From the NCBI GenBank assembly GCA_903909375.1, contig CAIVVM010000039.1:1-62442 (forward strand): 62,442 bases of DNA. Direction: 5' to 3'. The position numbers were made by a program, and so were the translations under genes. The DNA comes from an uncultured Alphaproteobacteria bacterium. Lineage in GTDB: Bacteria > Pseudomonadota > Alphaproteobacteria > Caulobacterales > Caulobacteraceae. This document shows, piece by piece, positions 37,481-45,619 of this stretch. A model generated the notes under the pieces. The model had not been told where the DNA came from and did no database searches. It was given only the letters and a program-made list of their open reading frames with translations. The first letter of the stretch is position 1. Each line of letters begins with the position of its first letter.

Positions 37481-38263
37481 ATGACTGAACCTGCACAATC
37501 TGGCGCGCCCTGGCGCCCACCTGCGGATCTGGGAGAAGGGTCCCTGGCTGGCGCCGCCATCCGTCTCCTGCGCGCTGCGCCGCGCGGGATGTGGATGGTG
37601 CTGGCGGTGATGGTCGTGGTCGGCCTGGGCCTTGACCTTGGCGCACGCCAGCTGGGCGTGCCGCTGGATGGCCGTACAATGCCGCCCGAGACCTGGGCCT
37701 ATATGGGTGTGGTGGCGCTGGCCAATTCCGTCATGGTCGGCTTCTTGCTCCACCTCCTGCTGACCGGACATACGCCGCGCGGGCTCCAGGCCGGTCTTGT
37801 GGCCTTCGTGATCTGGACGGCGGGGACCAGCCTTTATGCCAATGGCCTGATGACCCTCACCCAGGGCGCTCAGGGGGCGCCCCCGGCCGAGCTTCTGCCG
37901 CGTTTCCTTGTGGTCGCGGTGGGTGGGATTGGAGGCGTTATCGTCTTTACGCGCCTGTTGCTGTTGCCCATCGCCTGGCTGGTCGGTGATCCCGGCGCGA
38001 CACCCGCCGCCGCCTGGGGCCGGATGCGGGGCCAGCTGGTGGGCTATATCCTGGCGTCCATGGTGCTCAGCCTGCCGGCGTTGCTCATCGGCATTCTCCT
38101 GGTCGGTATCGCCGGCGGACCTGAGGGCGCTGCTTCACCGGCCGCGCGCCTGGCGGCCCAGCTGATGGCGGCCGGGCTGGCGGCCCTCGGTGCGGCGCTA
38201 AACGCCGTTATCTACCTGCGACGGGTGGGCGCGCCGCAGCGCCTTGACGGGATGTTTGAATGA
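37481..38263 (+). CDS. Hypothetical multi-pass inner-membrane protein
   Basis: 260 residues with about six hydrophobic spans: MWMVLAVMVVVGLGLDLGA, WAYMGVVALANSVMVGFLLH, LVAFVIWTAGTSLY, FLVVAVGGIGGVIVFTRLLL, LVGYILASMVLSLPALLIGI and LMAAGLAALGAALNAVIYL. A cytoplasmic N-terminus of about 35 residues precedes them. No transporter signature is recognised. ATG 37481. It is convergent with the serine-hydrolase gene 13 bp away. Confidence 0.8.
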   Translation: MTEPAQSGAPWRPPADLGEGSLAGAAIRLLRAAPRGMWMVLAVMVVVGLGLDLGARQLGVPLDGRTMPPETWAYMGVVALANSVMVGFLLHLLLTGHTPRGLQAGLVAFVIWTAGTSLYANGLMTLTQGAQGAPPAELLPRFLVVAVGGIGGVIVFTRLLLLPIAWLVGDPGATPAAAWGRMRGQLVGYILASMVLSLPALLIGILLVGIAGGPEGAASPAARLAAQLMAAGLAALGAALNAVIYLRRVGAPQRLDGMFE

Positions 38264-38276
38264 GGGTCTCGGCCCG

Positions 38277-39443
38277 TCAACGTCTCAGGTCTTCCGCCAC
38301 CCATGCCTGAGCCAGCCGCTGGCAGGGCGGTGAGCGGTCGTCCATCCGCTGGATCATACCGACGCAGATCAGATCATTCTCGGGGTCGACCCAGAACCAG
38401 GTCCCTGCCGCGCCATCCCACTGATAGGTCCCGCGACCGACGTTCGACCCCGCGAGCGCCGGGTCGGTAAACACGGCGCCGTTGAAGCCGTGACCGAACC
38501 CCGGCCGGATCTGCTGGTGACCGACGCCATAGCCGCCGGCCATGATCTCATCGCTCAGGTGATTGGCGCACATCAGGGTGGCCGCCTCGGCGCTGATGAT
38601 CCGCACGCCCTTGAGTTCGCCCTGCCTCAATAACATCTGCGCAAAGCGGGCGTAGTCGTCCACCGTCGAGAACAGCCCGCCACCGCCCGACGCGATCTTC
38701 GGGATTCGTCCGGCGTCGCGGCCGAACAGCATGGCCTCGGCTTCGACCAGACCCCGAGACCTGCTGTGGCGGTAGAGGGTCGCCAGTCGCCCCATATGTT
38801 CCGCCGGCACATAGAAGTCGGTGTCGATCATCCGGAGGCGGGCGAATATTTCCTCGCGCATGAAATCGGGAAGACTTCGGCCTGTCAGGCGCTCGATCAC
38901 CGCGCCCTGCACATCCATGCTGATGGCGTAGCGCCAGCGTGTTCCCGGCTCATAGGCCAGTGGCGCCTTTGTCAGCCGCGCGACCATGTCGGCAAGCCCC
39001 TCGGCCTGCCAGACGCCCTCAGTGATATAGGCCGCGTCCGTCGTGTCGCTGGCGTCGAAGCCATAACTCAGGCCGGCAGTGTGGGTCATGAGCTGACCCA
39101 TGGTGGGCGGGTTCGACGGCGCCTTGCCCTCGGGTCCGATGACCCGGGCGAATTCCGGAAGATGCCGCGCGATCGGGTCGTCCGGCGACCACAGGCCGCG
39201 GTCCCACAGGATCATCATGGCCACCGCCGTGACCGGCTTGGTCATCGAGTAGATACGATAGATCGTGTCCTGGGCGGGTGGCTGGCGGGAGGCGATGTCC
39301 TTCAGGCCGTGCACGGCGCGGTGGACCACCTGGCCATCGCGGATGACCAGCAAGGACGCCCCTGCCAGCTCACCTGCTGCGATCAGGCCGGTGACGCCGG
39401 CGTCGAGGGTCGGGAAAGCAGAGGAGCTCGAGAGTGGGGGCAT
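38277..39443 (-). CDS. Beta-lactamase-related serine hydrolase (class C / EstB type)
   Basis: 388-residue protein of the penicillin-binding/beta-lactamase superfamily. The SxxK nucleophile motif is in IYSMTKPVTAVA (Ser near residue 66), and the Tyr motif in WRYAISMDVQG replaces the usual YxN. The distal region has FGHGFNGAVF. No signal peptide is evident, so an esterase of the EstB type is more likely than a periplasmic beta-lactamase. The frame is open to 39788, but ATG 39443 gives the family-type start. Confidence 0.87.
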   Translation of the reverse strand: MPPLSSSSAFPTLDAGVTGLIAAGELAGASLLVIRDGQVVHRAVHGLKDIASRQPPAQDTIYRIYSMTKPVTAVAMMILWDRGLWSPDDPIARHLPEFARVIGPEGKAPSNPPTMGQLMTHTAGLSYGFDASDTTDAAYITEGVWQAEGLADMVARLTKAPLAYEPGTRWRYAISMDVQGAVIERLTGRSLPDFMREEIFARLRMIDTDFYVPAEHMGRLATLYRHSRSRGLVEAEAMLFGRDAGRIPKIASGGGGLFSTVDDYARFAQMLLRQGELKGVRIISAEAATLMCANHLSDEIMAGGYGVGHQQIRPGFGHGFNGAVFTDPALAGSNVGRGTYQWDGAAGTWFWVDPENDLICVGMIQRMDDRSPPCQRLAQAWVAEDLRR

Positions 39444-39476
39444 GCGCCGGGTTCGCTTTCGGTTGCGGTCGCTCGT

Positions 39477-39490
39477 TTGACCCAGATCAA
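39477..39490. promoter_or_regulatory. FNR/FixK-type box before the 39-residue protein
   Basis: TTGACCCAGATCAA matches TTGAT-N4-ATCAA at nine of ten positions. Centred 58 bp before the ATG at 39542; at the class II position (-41.5) transcription would begin near 39525, leaving a normal 17-base leader. Confidence 0.5.
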
Positions 39491-39541
39491 GGCTGCGGTC
39501 GACGATCGGGCGCAGTCTCACTGCATCGACAGGAGCAAACC

Positions 39542-39661
39542 ATGACACCCTTTCTCGCAATCGTCGTCGCCGGCTTCTCGGTTTTCGTCGCGACGGTGAT
39601 CTTCGGTCAGATTCAGTCCGCGCTGGCCTCGAAGCCCGCGAAGACCCTGCGCGACGTCTGA
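39542..39661 (+). CDS. Single-span membrane microprotein, 39 residues
   Basis: MTPFLAIVVAGFSVFVATVI is one hydrophobic span; the tail FGQIQSALASKPAKTLRDV is short and basic. RBS CAGGAG lies 6 bp before ATG. It has its own candidate FNR box and a strong terminator, so it looks like an independent gene. Small single-span proteins often stabilise respiratory oxidases or transporters, but no family is recognised here; any link to respiration rests on the box alone. Confidence 0.7.
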   Translation: MTPFLAIVVAGFSVFVATVIFGQIQSALASKPAKTLRDV

Positions 39662-39691
39662 CAACTTTCAGGGCTGGCGCTTTCCGCCTTA

Positions 39692-39721
39692 GCCGCCGCC
39701 GGTCAGCCGGCGGCGGCTTTT
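39692..39721 (+). terminator. Terminator after the 39-residue protein gene
   Basis: An 11 bp perfect stem GCCGCCGCCGG/CCGGCGGCGGC with loop TCAG is followed by TTTT. It lies 30 bp after the stop and just before the converging receiver gene, so it may serve both. Confidence 0.9.
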
Positions 39722-39726
39722 CGCGT

Positions 39727-40107
39727 TCAGCTGTGCAGTGCGGCGCGAATGGCGTCGGACAGGACATCGCCAAGCAGGGGTTTCTCAAGGATGGGCAGAC
39801 CGGCCAGGCGCGCCGCCGCCTGCAAGTGGAAATCCGGATGGCTGGTCATCAGCAAGGCCGGAAGTCTCACATCGCGCAGACGCAGCTGTCGCAACGCCTC
39901 GAACCCCGACATGCCAGGCAACCGCTCATCTACCACCAGGCAGGTCCCGACCTCGGGCAAGTCGCATTGCAAAAGCGCTTCGCCTGATCCGAGACCTTCG
40001 ACGTCGAAGCCCTCGAGCTCCAGGGTGAACATCAATGCCTCGCGGACGGCGGCATCATCATCGACGATGATGACCAGTGATCGAGCGTAAGGCGTCGGAC
40101 GGGGCAT
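39727..40107 (-). CDS. Single-domain response regulator (FixJ-type receiver)
   Basis: 126-residue lone receiver. Acidic pair in IIVDDDAAVREAL, phosphoacceptor Asp60 in CLVVDERLPGMSG, switch Thr/Ser in LMTSHPD, and conserved Lys in ILEKPLLGD. No output domain. Such lone receivers in Caulobacter act as phosphate sinks or relay proteins, as with LovR. No histidine kinase is adjacent; the FixL gene is 6 kb away. ATG at 40107; a fragment of another receiver lies beside it. Confidence 0.9.
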   Translation of the reverse strand: MPRPTPYARSLVIIVDDDAAVREALMFTLELEGFDVEGLGSGEALLQCDLPEVGTCLVVDERLPGMSGFEALRQLRLRDVRLPALLMTSHPDFHLQAAARLAGLPILEKPLLGDVLSDAIRAALHS

Positions 40108-40190
40108 GCCGCATAGTGCGGCGACCTTGCGGCGGTCTCATTGAGCGAACGCAAACGCGCTGGAGCCCTTCTCGAGCGCATCTTGTCCCA

Positions 40191-40307
40191 TTCGCACCCG
40201 CCGGACTGAACGACCTCATCGACAAGCCCGTCAAAGTTCGGGACCTCCTGAAGGTGATTCAGACCGTCGCCAGCGTCGAGAGTTACGGTGAAGTGACGGA
40301 GGCCTAG
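40191..40307 (+). pseudogene. Remnant of a receiver-domain C-terminus
   Basis: The last 38 codons of an open frame read FAPAGLNDLIDKPVKVRDLL followed by KVIQTVASVESYGEVTEA, the shape of the end of a response-regulator or hybrid-kinase receiver (GLNDLIDKP is the usual G-x-D-x-x-x-KP). The sequence before it has no receiver features and no plausible start. It is probably a decayed remnant that lies on the opposite strand to the intact receiver gene. Confidence 0.5.
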
Positions 40308-40635
40308 AAGGGGTCACTTTCGGTTTGAACGTCCGCCAATAGGGATCGTCGGAGGCTTGGGGGATCCTTGGCTAGCATCCATCCGACTTTGAACCGCTTG
40401 CCCGATTGAAGGAAGTCCCGCCCTTTCTTGGCCCGGCCGGTTATAGGTATCACCGCTTTCAGCCTTGCGACCTGGGACCTCTGCCGGCTCATGGAGGCCC
40501 TAAGCCGGCCGCGCATGAAGCGGGTCGAGCGCCCTATAGTCCATCCCGACCGCGGCGACGAACTGAGCACTGGCGCCGCCGGCAAGGATGGCGCCAATAT
40601 CCATGCGTTGCAGTGATGAGAATGGGGAGCTTTCA
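40308..40635. other. Intergenic stretch without recognised genes
   Basis: 328 bp between the receiver remnant and the SDR gene. Short frames exist on both strands but have poor codon structure and no RBS. One plus-strand frame (about 40428-40616) looks slightly protein-like without resembling a family. It probably holds debris and the SDR promoter. Confidence 0.4.
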
Positions 40636-41430
40636 ATGAAGATCGACAACACAATCGCAGCCGTCGTCACGGGCGGAGCCTCGGGACTTGGCCGTGCGAG
40701 CGCTGAAGCGCTCGCCGCCGCCGGGGTCAAGGTCGCCATCTTTGATGTGAATGAGGCCGGCGGCCAGGAGGTGGCCAAGGCCATCGGCGGCCTTTTCTGC
40801 AAGGTCGACATCACCTCCGAGGAAAGTGTCGTCGAAGGGTACGCCAGGGCGCGCGCGGCGCACGGACAGGAACGTATCGTGGTGCACTGCGCCGTTGTAT
40901 CGGGCGGAGGCAAGACCATTTCCTTCGACAAGGAAACCGGCAGCTACAAGCGCAACCCGACCGAGATGATCGCCCGCGCCGCCGACGGGATTTTCACGGC
41001 CAGCTACCGGATTGCGTCACATGGGGCGCTCGGGATGGCCAATTGCGACCCACTCAATGACGATGGGGAACGCGGATGCATCATCCTGACATCCTCGGCA
41101 GCCTCGCAGGACGGCCAGATTGGTCAGGTCGCCTATGGCGGCGGCAAGGGCGCCGTCAATTCCATGGTCCTGCCGATGGCGCGTGACCTGATGGATCTGG
41201 GTATCCGGGTGAATGCGATCCTCCCTGGAATTTTCGCCACACCGCCGATGCTGGGCGTGAAGGACAGGGCGCCTTCGATCTTCTCGGGCCTTGCGGCCTC
41301 CGTGCCGTTTCCCAAGCGACTGGGCAATCCGCCTGAGTTTGGCAGCCTGGTCCTGGAACTTGCGCGCAACGGGTACTTCAACGGGCAGTGCATTCGCCTC
41401 GATGGCGCAATCCGGATGCCCCCGAGGTAG
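40636..41430 (+). CDS. Short-chain dehydrogenase/reductase (17-beta-HSD10-like)
   Basis: 264-residue Rossmann oxidoreductase: nucleotide motif AVVTGGASGLGRASAEA (about residues 10-26), acidic IFDVNEAG selecting NAD+, and the catalytic YGGGK (Tyr about 173, Lys about 177) after the Ser segment LTSSAAS. The C-terminal substrate region PGIFATPPMLGVK suits 3-hydroxyacyl-CoA or 17-beta-hydroxysteroid dehydrogenases. GGGGAG 8 bp before ATG 40636. A terminator follows at 41450. Confidence 0.93.
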   Translation: MKIDNTIAAVVTGGASGLGRASAEALAAAGVKVAIFDVNEAGGQEVAKAIGGLFCKVDITSEESVVEGYARARAAHGQERIVVHCAVVSGGGKTISFDKETGSYKRNPTEMIARAADGIFTASYRIASHGALGMANCDPLNDDGERGCIILTSSAASQDGQIGQVAYGGGKGAVNSMVLPMARDLMDLGIRVNAILPGIFATPPMLGVKDRAPSIFSGLAASVPFPKRLGNPPEFGSLVLELARNGYFNGQCIRLDGAIRMPPR

Positions 41431-41449
41431 TCCGACCGTTCCCCCGATC

Positions 41450-41475
41450 GCGGCCTTTGGAGAGGCCGCTTTCGG
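41450..41475 (+). terminator. Terminator after the SDR gene
   Basis: GCGGCCT/AGGCCGC, 7 bp stem with a 6-base loop, followed by TTTCGG, 19 bp after the SDR stop. The T-run is short, so strength is moderate. The remaining gap to 41706 shows nothing else. Confidence 0.6.
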
Positions 41476-41706
41476 ACCAGGAGCCAGATATCGCTTCCGA
41501 CCGTAGGCGGCGGTTGGAGTTTGCATGGACACCCCCCGGCCAGCAACAGGTTGCGCGCCGTCGGACAAGGGCCAATGCGACGGCTGGCGGATGATCGATG
41601 GATCCGCACTGTGGGGCTCTTCGTCACACACATGACTGCCTGACGGGGCCTGTGGCGCAGGTGATCGACGCCGGCCGGGATGGGCGAACAGTTCTGCCGC
41701 GATACT

Positions 41707-42078
41707 TCAGTCGCGCAGTGCCGAGACGTAGGCGCCCATGTCGAAGTAGTCGCGCCAGACTTTGATGCGTCCATCCTGCATTTCGAACACGCCGCAGCAG
41801 GGCAGGTTGACCGGCTTGGTTCCGACCATCGTGCGGTCAAGTCGTTCAGCGATGACGATGTTCCCGCTGGAGAGGAGGGTCACCACGTCCCACTGGGTCG
41901 CCGTCCAGGATTTCAGGAATGCCGAGATAAACGGCTTCAGGGCGTCATGGCCTGTCACCGGCTTTGTCGGCATGTTGTGATAGGTTCCATCCTCGCAAAA
42001 GAACTGAACGAGTTCGTCAGCGTCCAGCCGCGACCATGCGGCGATGAAGTCCCGCACGACCTGTTCGTTGCTTGCCAT
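41707..42078 (-). CDS. Limonene-1,2-epoxide hydrolase / SnoaL-like protein
   Basis: 123-residue NTF2-fold protein. The Arg-Asp pair in IVIAERLDR and the Asp in KVWRDYFDMGAY correspond to the catalytic Asp-Arg-Asp of limonene-epoxide hydrolases, with FCEDGTYHNMP near the pocket mouth. It may hydrate an epoxide made by an oxygenase such as the P450 37 kb away, but this is only a thought. ATG 42078; a start 48 bp earlier is less family-like. Confidence 0.88.
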   Translation of the reverse strand: MASNEQVVRDFIAAWSRLDADELVQFFCEDGTYHNMPTKPVTGHDALKPFISAFLKSWTATQWDVVTLLSSGNIVIAERLDRTMVGTKPVNLPCCGVFEMQDGRIKVWRDYFDMGAYVSALRD

Positions 42079-42284
42079 ATGTTCACCCTTGGCGATCGAG
42101 CACGGCAGAGGAGTCCACCCGGGCATGAGACCCCACTGTAATTCCGGTTCAGACTTGCGGGAACAGGTTGCCTTGAAATGTCCTCGGGCAATTCAAGGGC
42201 GTTCCTCGTCCGGGACGAGATAACCTGCGGCGCATGTAGATCTGCTGAGGATGGCGGAAGCCTCAAGCGTTCCTGCGGCGCGGC

Positions 42285-43544
42285 TCAGCCCGGCCCTCGA
42301 TCGGGATTGGCAGCCAGACGAATGAGATCGTCGGCTGAAATCCGATTGGCCTGCGTTACGCCGGCCTGGCGCATGGTCGAGACCAGTTCCTCGTCAATCA
42401 GGCGCATGGCCGCCTCGACGCCAGCCTGGCCATAGCCGGAAAGTCCCCAGATGTAAGGCCGACCAATGCAGACCGCATTGGCGCCCAGAGCCAAGGCCTT
42501 GAAAACGTCGGAGCCCCGGCGAAAGCCTCCGTCGATCAGCACCGGGACCCGCTTGCGAACGGCGGCCACAACCTCGGGAAGGACGTCAATCGCGCCGATC
42601 AGGCTCTCTTCTGCGCGCCCGCCGTGATTGGAAACGATGATGCCGTCGGCGCCAAAGGCCAGTGCCTGATCCGCGTCAGGGCCACTCATCACCCCCTTCA
42701 CCAGCACGGGTTTCTTCGTCCAGCTCCGAACCCGGCGGACAAAGTCCCATGTCAGGCCCGGGTCGCCCAATGCGGACGCTCGGGTCAGGTCCAGGCCGTC
42801 GAACATCGCCTTTCGCCTGAGATAGCCAGCGAACCCGGCCGACCTGTCGTGGCACTGCTGACAATCTCCGGCGTCCTGACGGGCCAGCAGGGCCTGGGTT
42901 TCCCGCCGCATTCCGCCGGCCAGCAGATCCACGGTGAGAACGATGGCGCCGGCGCCGGCGCCATCCGCGCGCTCCACCAGTTTGCGCGCGTTCGTCGCGT
43001 CGTTGGTGGGATAAAGTTGAAACCAGAGCGGGGCCTGACGATCATCCATCAAGGTCTCGAAACTGACATTCGTCAGGGTCGAAATCATCTGCAAGGCATC
43101 GCGACGGCGCGCGGCTTTGGCGCTGGGCCGCTCCGCCTCATGGTGAAAGGCTCGCTGGCTTGAGACCGGGGCCAATGCAACTGGCGAGGCCCATTTCCGG
43201 CCAAAGAGCTCTATCGAAGTCTCGATGGTACGGACATCGACCAGTCGGCGGGCCCGCAATCCGTACCGCGAGAAGCCGTCGCGATTGGCCGCGACGGTGC
43301 GGTCGTCCAGAACGCCTGTCTGAAGGTATCCATAGTGCGCCGGTCGCATGGTTCGCGCGGCCACCGCCTGCAGGTCAAACACGTTGAGCGCCTGCTCCGC
43401 AGAGGTGATGGCCGCCGTCGCCGTTTCGGCGGCCTGCGCCTCCAGACGCCCCAGCGAACCCGGGACCATCACGCCAGCCAACGGACTTGAGGCGAGAAAT
43501 CCCAGGAAGCGCCGCCTCGCCATCGCCTGTCGAGATGAAGTCAT
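42285..43544 (-). CDS. Tat-exported FMN-dependent alpha-hydroxy-acid dehydrogenase with a CxxCH motif
   Basis: 419-residue LldD/glycolate-oxidase family flavoprotein. N-terminal ARRRFLGFLASSPLAGVMVP is a twin-arginine signal. FMN-barrel features: YGYLQTGVLDDRTVAANRDGF, PVALAPVSSQRAFH, LWFQLYPTND, LVKGVMSGPDAD, the catalytic His in IVSNHGGRAEES, and LIDGGFRRGSDVFKALALGA. An insert at about residues 225-235 has DCQQCHDR, a CxxCH. Exported 2-hydroxy-acid dehydrogenases may pass electrons to cytochrome c. ATG 43544 keeps the signal short. Confidence 0.9.
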   Translation of the reverse strand: MTSSRQAMARRRFLGFLASSPLAGVMVPGSLGRLEAQAAETATAAITSAEQALNVFDLQAVAARTMRPAHYGYLQTGVLDDRTVAANRDGFSRYGLRARRLVDVRTIETSIELFGRKWASPVALAPVSSQRAFHHEAERPSAKAARRRDALQMISTLTNVSFETLMDDRQAPLWFQLYPTNDATNARKLVERADGAGAGAIVLTVDLLAGGMRRETQALLARQDAGDCQQCHDRSAGFAGYLRRKAMFDGLDLTRASALGDPGLTWDFVRRVRSWTKKPVLVKGVMSGPDADQALAFGADGIIVSNHGGRAEESLIGAIDVLPEVVAAVRKRVPVLIDGGFRRGSDVFKALALGANAVCIGRPYIWGLSGYGQAGVEAAMRLIDEELVSTMRQAGVTQANRISADDLIRLAANPDRGPG

Positions 43545-43714
43545 GACATCGCCCACCGCGCAGGAGCGCCCCGCTGTCGAGGTATCGCGCTTCGATGCGC
43601 ACGGACGCAAGCGTTCCATCGACAGACCAGAATACTGGGTTGCGCCTTGTGTACCTGCTGTTCCCGGCGCCAGAATGCCATCCTCGGCGCCGGGAAGGCC
43701 CTGGGAGGACTATC

Positions 43715-44602
43715 ATGAACGACATCGCGCTCTCCAAGCACGTTCCGGTCAGCCCGCAGCGACGCACGGACTACGGATCCTTCCGCATCACGCCGATTTC
43801 GCCGCATATCGGAGCTGAGATCGAGGGGCTCGATCTGTCGCGGCCCATGACGGAGACCTTGCTTGGTGATCTGCGCCGGGCCTGGGCTGACTGGATGGTT
43901 CTGGTCTTCCGCGATCAGCATCTGGACCGCGAAGCCCACAAGGCCTTCGCGCGTCACTTCGGGCGATTGCACGTGCATCCTATGAATCACTCGCGGTCTG
44001 CCCAGCAGGACTCCGAGGTGCTGGTGGTCAAGACGACGGCCCAGTCGGCCTACACCGCCGGAGAAGGCTGGCACACCGACGTCACCTGCGACGCGATCCC
44101 GCCCCTCGGGTCGGCGCTCTACATTACCGAGACACCGGAGTGCGGCGGCGGGGACACCCTGTTCGCCAACATGTACATGGCCTGCGAGATGCTTTCGCCG
44201 ACCCTGAGGGGGTTCCTGGAAGGCCTCGTTGCGGTCCATGATGGCGCTTTACCCTACGTAGGAAGCTACAAATCCCAGCCCCCCGAGGGCGGCTATCCGC
44301 GTCACGAGCACCCGGTGATCGCCCGTCACCCGGAGACCGGTCGGCAGATCCTCTATGTGAACTCAGGTTTCACGAGCCACATTGTCGGGCTGCAGCGTTG
44401 GGAGAGCCGCGCGATCCTGGATATGCTGTTTGGTCTCTTGCAGCGTGAGCCCAAATTGCACTGTCGCGTGCACTGGAAGCCCAATACGCTGACCCTGTGG
44501 GACAACCGTTGCACCCAACACCAGGCGGTCTGGGACTACTACCCGCACTCCCGCTACGGTGAACGGGTCTCCGTGGTCGGCGAAGACGCTCCCTCAGCCT
44601 GA
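43715..44602 (+). CDS. TauD/TfdA family Fe(II)/2-oxoglutarate dioxygenase
   Basis: 295-residue dioxygenase with the metal triad: HxD in EGWHTDVTCDAIPP (His about 120) and the distal His in DNRCTQHQAVWDYYP (about 269), followed by the 2-oxoglutarate Arg in RYGERVSVVG. Related enzymes release sulfite from taurine or oxidise alkylsulfates and herbicides. No sulfur transport genes are nearby. GGGAGGA 6 bp before ATG 43715. Divergent from the FMN dehydrogenase, 170 bp apart, so the two may be co-regulated. Confidence 0.92.
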   Translation: MNDIALSKHVPVSPQRRTDYGSFRITPISPHIGAEIEGLDLSRPMTETLLGDLRRAWADWMVLVFRDQHLDREAHKAFARHFGRLHVHPMNHSRSAQQDSEVLVVKTTAQSAYTAGEGWHTDVTCDAIPPLGSALYITETPECGGGDTLFANMYMACEMLSPTLRGFLEGLVAVHDGALPYVGSYKSQPPEGGYPRHEHPVIARHPETGRQILYVNSGFTSHIVGLQRWESRAILDMLFGLLQREPKLHCRVHWKPNTLTLWDNRCTQHQAVWDYYPHSRYGERVSVVGEDAPSA

Positions 44603-44736
44603 ACGTGGCCATGTCCGGTTTCCGGCTTGGAGCAGGGGACGGTTGTCGACCCTAAGCGAACCTCCGGAGTGTCCGGTTTGGGGAAGGACGCCCATTCCCC
44701 TGTCTCAACCGGGGCTGTAGCGACACGCCATACCGC

Positions 44737-45378
44737 CTATCCGGTGAAGCGCGCCATCAGGCCCACGGCCCAGCTGGCCCCGACCACGAAGCCGATCCCC
44801 ACTACCATCAGGGCGGTCACCCAGCCCGTCGCCACCGCTGCCCCGGCGGCCACGAACAGGCCGTCGCGCTGGATCAGACCGACCGACATGAGCGCCAGCG
44901 CCACGGACGGGACCGTATTGGTCATGGGCAGGACGATTGTCAGGGTGGCCAGGATCATGAAGGCGGCGGCCGCCCGTTCGGCGAGGCCCTGGGTGAACAG
45001 TGTCAGCCGGGGCCGCGACAGCCGTTCGAACCAGCCCATCCGCTTGATGGCGAACTCGGCCATCCGGTCCAGCATGGCCTTGGACACCCTGCGCTTCAGC
45101 ACCGCCTCCGGCAACCAGGGCTCCTCGCGGCCCAGCAGCATCTGGCCAGCCAGCAGCAGGATGGGAATCCCCACGATCTGCGGCACGCCATAGAGGGCCG
45201 GCACCAGGCAAGGGATGGCCAGGATCAGGATCATAAGCCCGAACGCCCGCTCATCCAGCCGGTCACGGATCTCGCGCAGGGTCAGACCCTCGGGTCCGGA
45301 CGCCTCGGCCAGTCCAGCGACCAGTCTGATGAAGCCCTGGCGCGGATCGTCGGTGTAGTGATTGGTGGTGTCGGTCAT
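44737..45378 (-). CDS. exoD: ExoD family membrane protein
   Basis: 213-residue ExoD (PF06055), needed for exopolysaccharide production and nodule invasion in Rhizobium. The conserved N-terminus LTLREIRDRLDERAFGLMIL is followed by LAIPCLVPALYGVPQIVGIP and four or more spans (AAAFMILATLTIVLPMTN, VALALMSVGLIQRDGLF, ATGWVTALMVVGIGFVVGAS). Biochemical role unknown. ATG 45378; a 117 bp intergenic repeat begins 11 bp upstream of the start. Confidence 0.93.
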   Translation of the reverse strand: MTDTTNHYTDDPRQGFIRLVAGLAEASGPEGLTLREIRDRLDERAFGLMILILAIPCLVPALYGVPQIVGIPILLLAGQMLLGREEPWLPEAVLKRRVSKAMLDRMAEFAIKRMGWFERLSRPRLTLFTQGLAERAAAAFMILATLTIVLPMTNTVPSVALALMSVGLIQRDGLFVAAGAAVATGWVTALMVVGIGFVVGASWAVGLMARFTG

Positions 45379-45388
45379 TGTCCAGTCC

Positions 45389-45505
45389 CTAGAGCGCGAC
45401 AGCTTGAAGTGGATACCGGTTCAAGCGCCCGTCGCACTCTAAATGTATGAAAACGAGCCTGTTTATCCGTTTCAGATGGTTCCATCTGAAACGGACAGGC
45501 TCTAG
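45389..45505. repeat. Intergenic repeat unit, copy A (117 bp)
   Basis: Starts CTAGAGCGCGAC and ends GACAGGCTCTAG. Two hairpin modules: GAGCGCGAC...GTCGCACTC with an inner TTGAA/TTCAA, and GAGCCTGT...ACAGGCTC with an inner GTTTCAGATG/CATCTGAAAC. The reverse complement occurs at 55921-56037, also 117 bp, with seven substitutions. It lies between exoD and fixJ. Confidence 0.9.
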
Positions 45506-45619
45506 CCAAATCCGCTGGCGGAGGCGAGCGCCCGGTTCACGGCCGCTCAATTCGGCGGTCGGCATTCGCCGCGCCAAGCGGTGATAAAAGTTTGGCCAAC
45601 CTGGCCGGATCGTTCCCAC

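Noticed and set aside
40304..40654. 116-codon minus frame before the SDR gene
   Set aside because: Ser/Arg/Pro-rich with poor codon structure and no RBS; likely chance.
45417..45437. GGTTCAAG in the intergenic repeat as a tRNA T-arm
   Set aside because: No acceptor, D or anticodon arms fit around it; the sequence belongs to the hairpin repeat.
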